A DNA stretch of 64,000 nucleotides from Spongospora subterranea f. sp. subterranea (taxonomy: Eukaryota; Endomyxa: Phytomyxea; Phytomyxea; Plasmodiophorida). The stretch spans positions 1 through 64,000 of the forward strand of contig JAUGWO010000129.1 of NCBI GenBank assembly GCA_049724395.1. Direction: 5' to 3'. Shown here piece by piece: positions 61,852-64,000 of the stretch. Numbering within the stretch: position 1 is the stretch's first letter; every line of letters begins with the position of its first letter. The position numbers and the translations under genes were made by a program. The notes beneath the pieces were generated by a model. The model did not search any database. It saw only the letters and a program-made list of their open reading frames with translations, and was not told the origin of the DNA.

Positions 61852-64000
61852 TTAAACATTACTCCTGTGATTTAGAGTTATCCTCATTGTACTGTCTATG
61901 ATAAATCCAAAGAGAAACAAGGCAGAAAGCGGAAGCATTCGGAGTTTCATAAGTCCCGATGCTGATGGCGGTGAGAATACAAAATCGTTCAAAGCAGTCG
62001 TTGCCTTTGCTGTGTAATAGGACGCGGTTATGAATATATACGTCCCTAGCAGAAAGTTTGCAATCGTATAGCCAGGTATATAAGCAATTATCATTTTGGC
62101 ATCGTGAGTCTGAACATGAATGGGGTGTAAGAAAAAGGAAAAAAGTCGACGAATTCCATACCATGTAAAGATGTAGTTGAAGTAAATATGACTCAAGAGT
62201 GAACGTCCCAACGAATTGAAATATCGGCATATAACTGGAGCGAAGTGCCGGCCAGAGATTTCTTAGTATAACGTAAGCAAAAATAGGAAAACATCCCAAG
62301 TACGGATGGATGCGATTATATCTGAGTTTGTCCATATGGTAGAAGAGTGTACCCCATGCAAACAAAATTGCAAGAGAAATTGCTCCAAGTGCCATTCGCT
62401 TTTGAGTCTTGTGCTTGTCCTGATCAAGATTCGCCAGCCATGAACTGATTTGGGGAAACAGTACTGTGAACAAAATACCAAATGACGTCGACAACCCATC
62501 TAACTGGGCACGAAACCACCATTCCGCTAGAGACCCGTTTCTAGTGAATAAACCGCCAAATACAGAAAACAAGGCATTGAATAATACTTGAATCTGAACA
62601 TGAGTCACAAATCACTTCTTTGAGTAAACACAGACAACGAGCCTACTTGAAGAAGGAGAAACAGCGCAGCGGTGACGAGAACGACCTTTAGTACAGCCCC
62701 CGAACCTTTATTATCACAATAAGGAATGCGAGCAACTAGCCACACAAACAGAAAGAACACCGAATGAAGCGGGCAGATATAGTACAGCATCCATTCACGG
62801 CCAATTGTGGTGCATACCAGGAATACCAGAAAATTCAGGCGGAAAAGAACCTGCAGTGATATTTGGCTTAGTGTCGAGGGAATATTGGTAGATGTAACCG
62901 CTTTTTAACCTTAACAATTCTTAACATTGAGAAGTCCTTTTTGATTTGGAAGAACGAAAAATTGCCAAACCCTGTCATCCACACATAACTCGAGACGAAT
63001 ACACGGATCAGATTGTAGGTCGAGGTGGCGTCGAAGATATGATACCAGATGAATGCCACTTGCATCAATCCTAAAGAGAAACCTCAGTCTGGAAACTGAA
63101 CCTACGATTTTCGAACCTTTCCATTCTTCCGTTTGAAAGCGATTGAGGAGGTTATTTTTGGCGGCTACAGCGCTGGGGATTGGTTGACGGTAAATAAATC
63201 CGACGATCAAAAGCAATACGTATGATGAGAAGAACAAATCGTAATTCTGGACTTTATGCGCTACACGAACAACAGCTGAAGGACCATCAGCGATGTACAT
63301 TGCTGTCATGACTATGCATAAGACTGCAACTGCATTGATTGCCTGGGCAGCATTGGGGATGATATCAGAGCGGATAACCGTGAGCGTACCTTCTCAGTTG
63401 CTGGAGCTACTTCGACAGAGGCGATAGGCAGAAAAACAGACTGGATCTTCTGCACAATGACCCCATTTTCGGCTTCGAAAACGGTGAACTCAAAATGACA
63501 TCGTTTCCTAATCCAAAGCCAAACGGCGAAAAACAATAACGGAAGAGATGCGCAGGCCATGGTAAGTAAGGTGCTGGAGATCGGCGCTTGTCGTGCAGAG
63601 TATTCGGTCCAATAGATAATCTGCAAGAGTCGAGAAGTGGACAATACTGTTTTCTGGATCGAGTGAATACCATCTGCTTGATCTTCGAAAGGTTCTTTCT
63701 GAAGCTGCACAAAACATCAACTAGTGCTAGTGTTGCCAATAGACATTACCTGGTCTAAAAACAATACTTTGGCGGCTGGCAAGTGCAAATTGTCTTTGAA
63801 CAATTCAATCCACAACCTGATGTTTTCATTATGATTGCCGTTTAGTGCTGCTTTGGCAGGCGACAGACGCTGCTGATCGATTGCAGGAGGACCCTCTATA
63901 ATAATTAGCGCTGGGGTATTTCCAGGAGGCAACCTTTCAAGCTTATCAGTGAACTCGATGATGGACGCCACAATGGTGTCGCCCTTGTACAAAATATCAT
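61852..64000 (-). CDS. CASD1: CASD1/CAS1-like glycan O-acetyltransferase, 3' part
   Basis: Multi-pass Golgi enzyme that O-acetylates glycans: sialic acid in animals (CASD1), capsule xylomannan in Cryptococcus (CAS1). The 5' end is beyond 64000. On the minus strand the SGNH-like part passes (DTIVASIIEFTDKLERLPPG, LWIELFKDNLHLPAAKVLF). Then come FAVWLWIRKRCHFEF, FQTEEWKGWMQVAFIWYHIF, YNLIRVFVSSYVWMTGFGNF (family hallmark), FQIKKDFSMLRI, AEWWFRAQLDG, YNRIHPYLGCFPIFAYVILR, TFTLESYLLQLHLYM and, after a 52-nt intron (62110-62161), KMIIAYIPGYTIANFLLGTY. Order and spacing match the CAS1 domain. The catalytic Ser region lies outside the window. Confidence 0.92.

Overview
The window is nuclear DNA of a eukaryote with compact, intron-rich genes. 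Most introns I could place by phase are 44-65 nt with GT...AG ends. Genes sit tens to hundreds of bases apart on both strands. Some content is fungal in flavour: a CAS1-type glycan O-acetyltransferase, a chitin-binding-like GPI-type protein, a NEO1-type flippase and a Ty3/gypsy relic. Other content is rarer in Dikarya or more animal-like: TMEM260, GEMIN2 and a PAR3-like N-terminal domain. My best guess is an early-diverging fungus or another holomycotan or opisthokont protist. That guess rests on remembered family distributions, not on a search.

Layout. 1-4 kb: 3' end of a large ankyrin-repeat gene built from repeated exon/intron cassettes. 4.4-9.1 kb: MED11, mitochondrial uL15, a beta-propeller-like gene and a telobox-Myb gene. 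9.2-13.2 kb: poorly conserved sequence with three inverted duplications and one unknown multi-exon gene. 13.2-17.3 kb: a tandem satellite with two sub-families (about 98/105 bp and about 109 bp) that begins inside the last exon of that unknown gene. 18.8-34.1 kb: conserved housekeeping genes (TMEM260, cytochrome c1, an EF-hand protein, GEMIN2, a P4-ATPase, NSRP1, YIF1). 34.7-38.8 kb: an EGF/NodB-like membrane protein that appears catalytically dead, a small unknown gene, a possible DNA-transposon scrap and a GPI-type cysteine-rich protein. 39.2-40.8 kb: a broken Ty3/gypsy relic. 40.9-44 kb: a PAR3-NTD-like/kinase fusion, a small membrane protein and ARL2. 44.2-54.8 kb: a very large myosin motor-IQ-armadillo-PH gene. 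55-57.6 kb: a bZIP factor and unknowns. 57.7-60.7 kb: three secretory-pathway genes, two with histidine-rich parts. 61.8-64 kb: 3' part of a CASD1/CAS1-like gene that runs off the window.

The most notable items are the PAR3-NTD-like domain spliced in phase to a Ser/Thr kinase, the motor-ARM-PH myosin, the EGF-NodB protein without its catalytic acids, the six-exon His/Asp-rich secreted protein, and the satellite seeded by a coding exon. Several host genes read through only if single extra bases are skipped. The repeated +1 direction suggests insertion-type sequence error, but programmed frameshifting cannot be excluded from sequence alone. TMEM260, CASD1 and the secreted genes give the region a glycan/cell-surface flavour, but I see no operon-like coordination.
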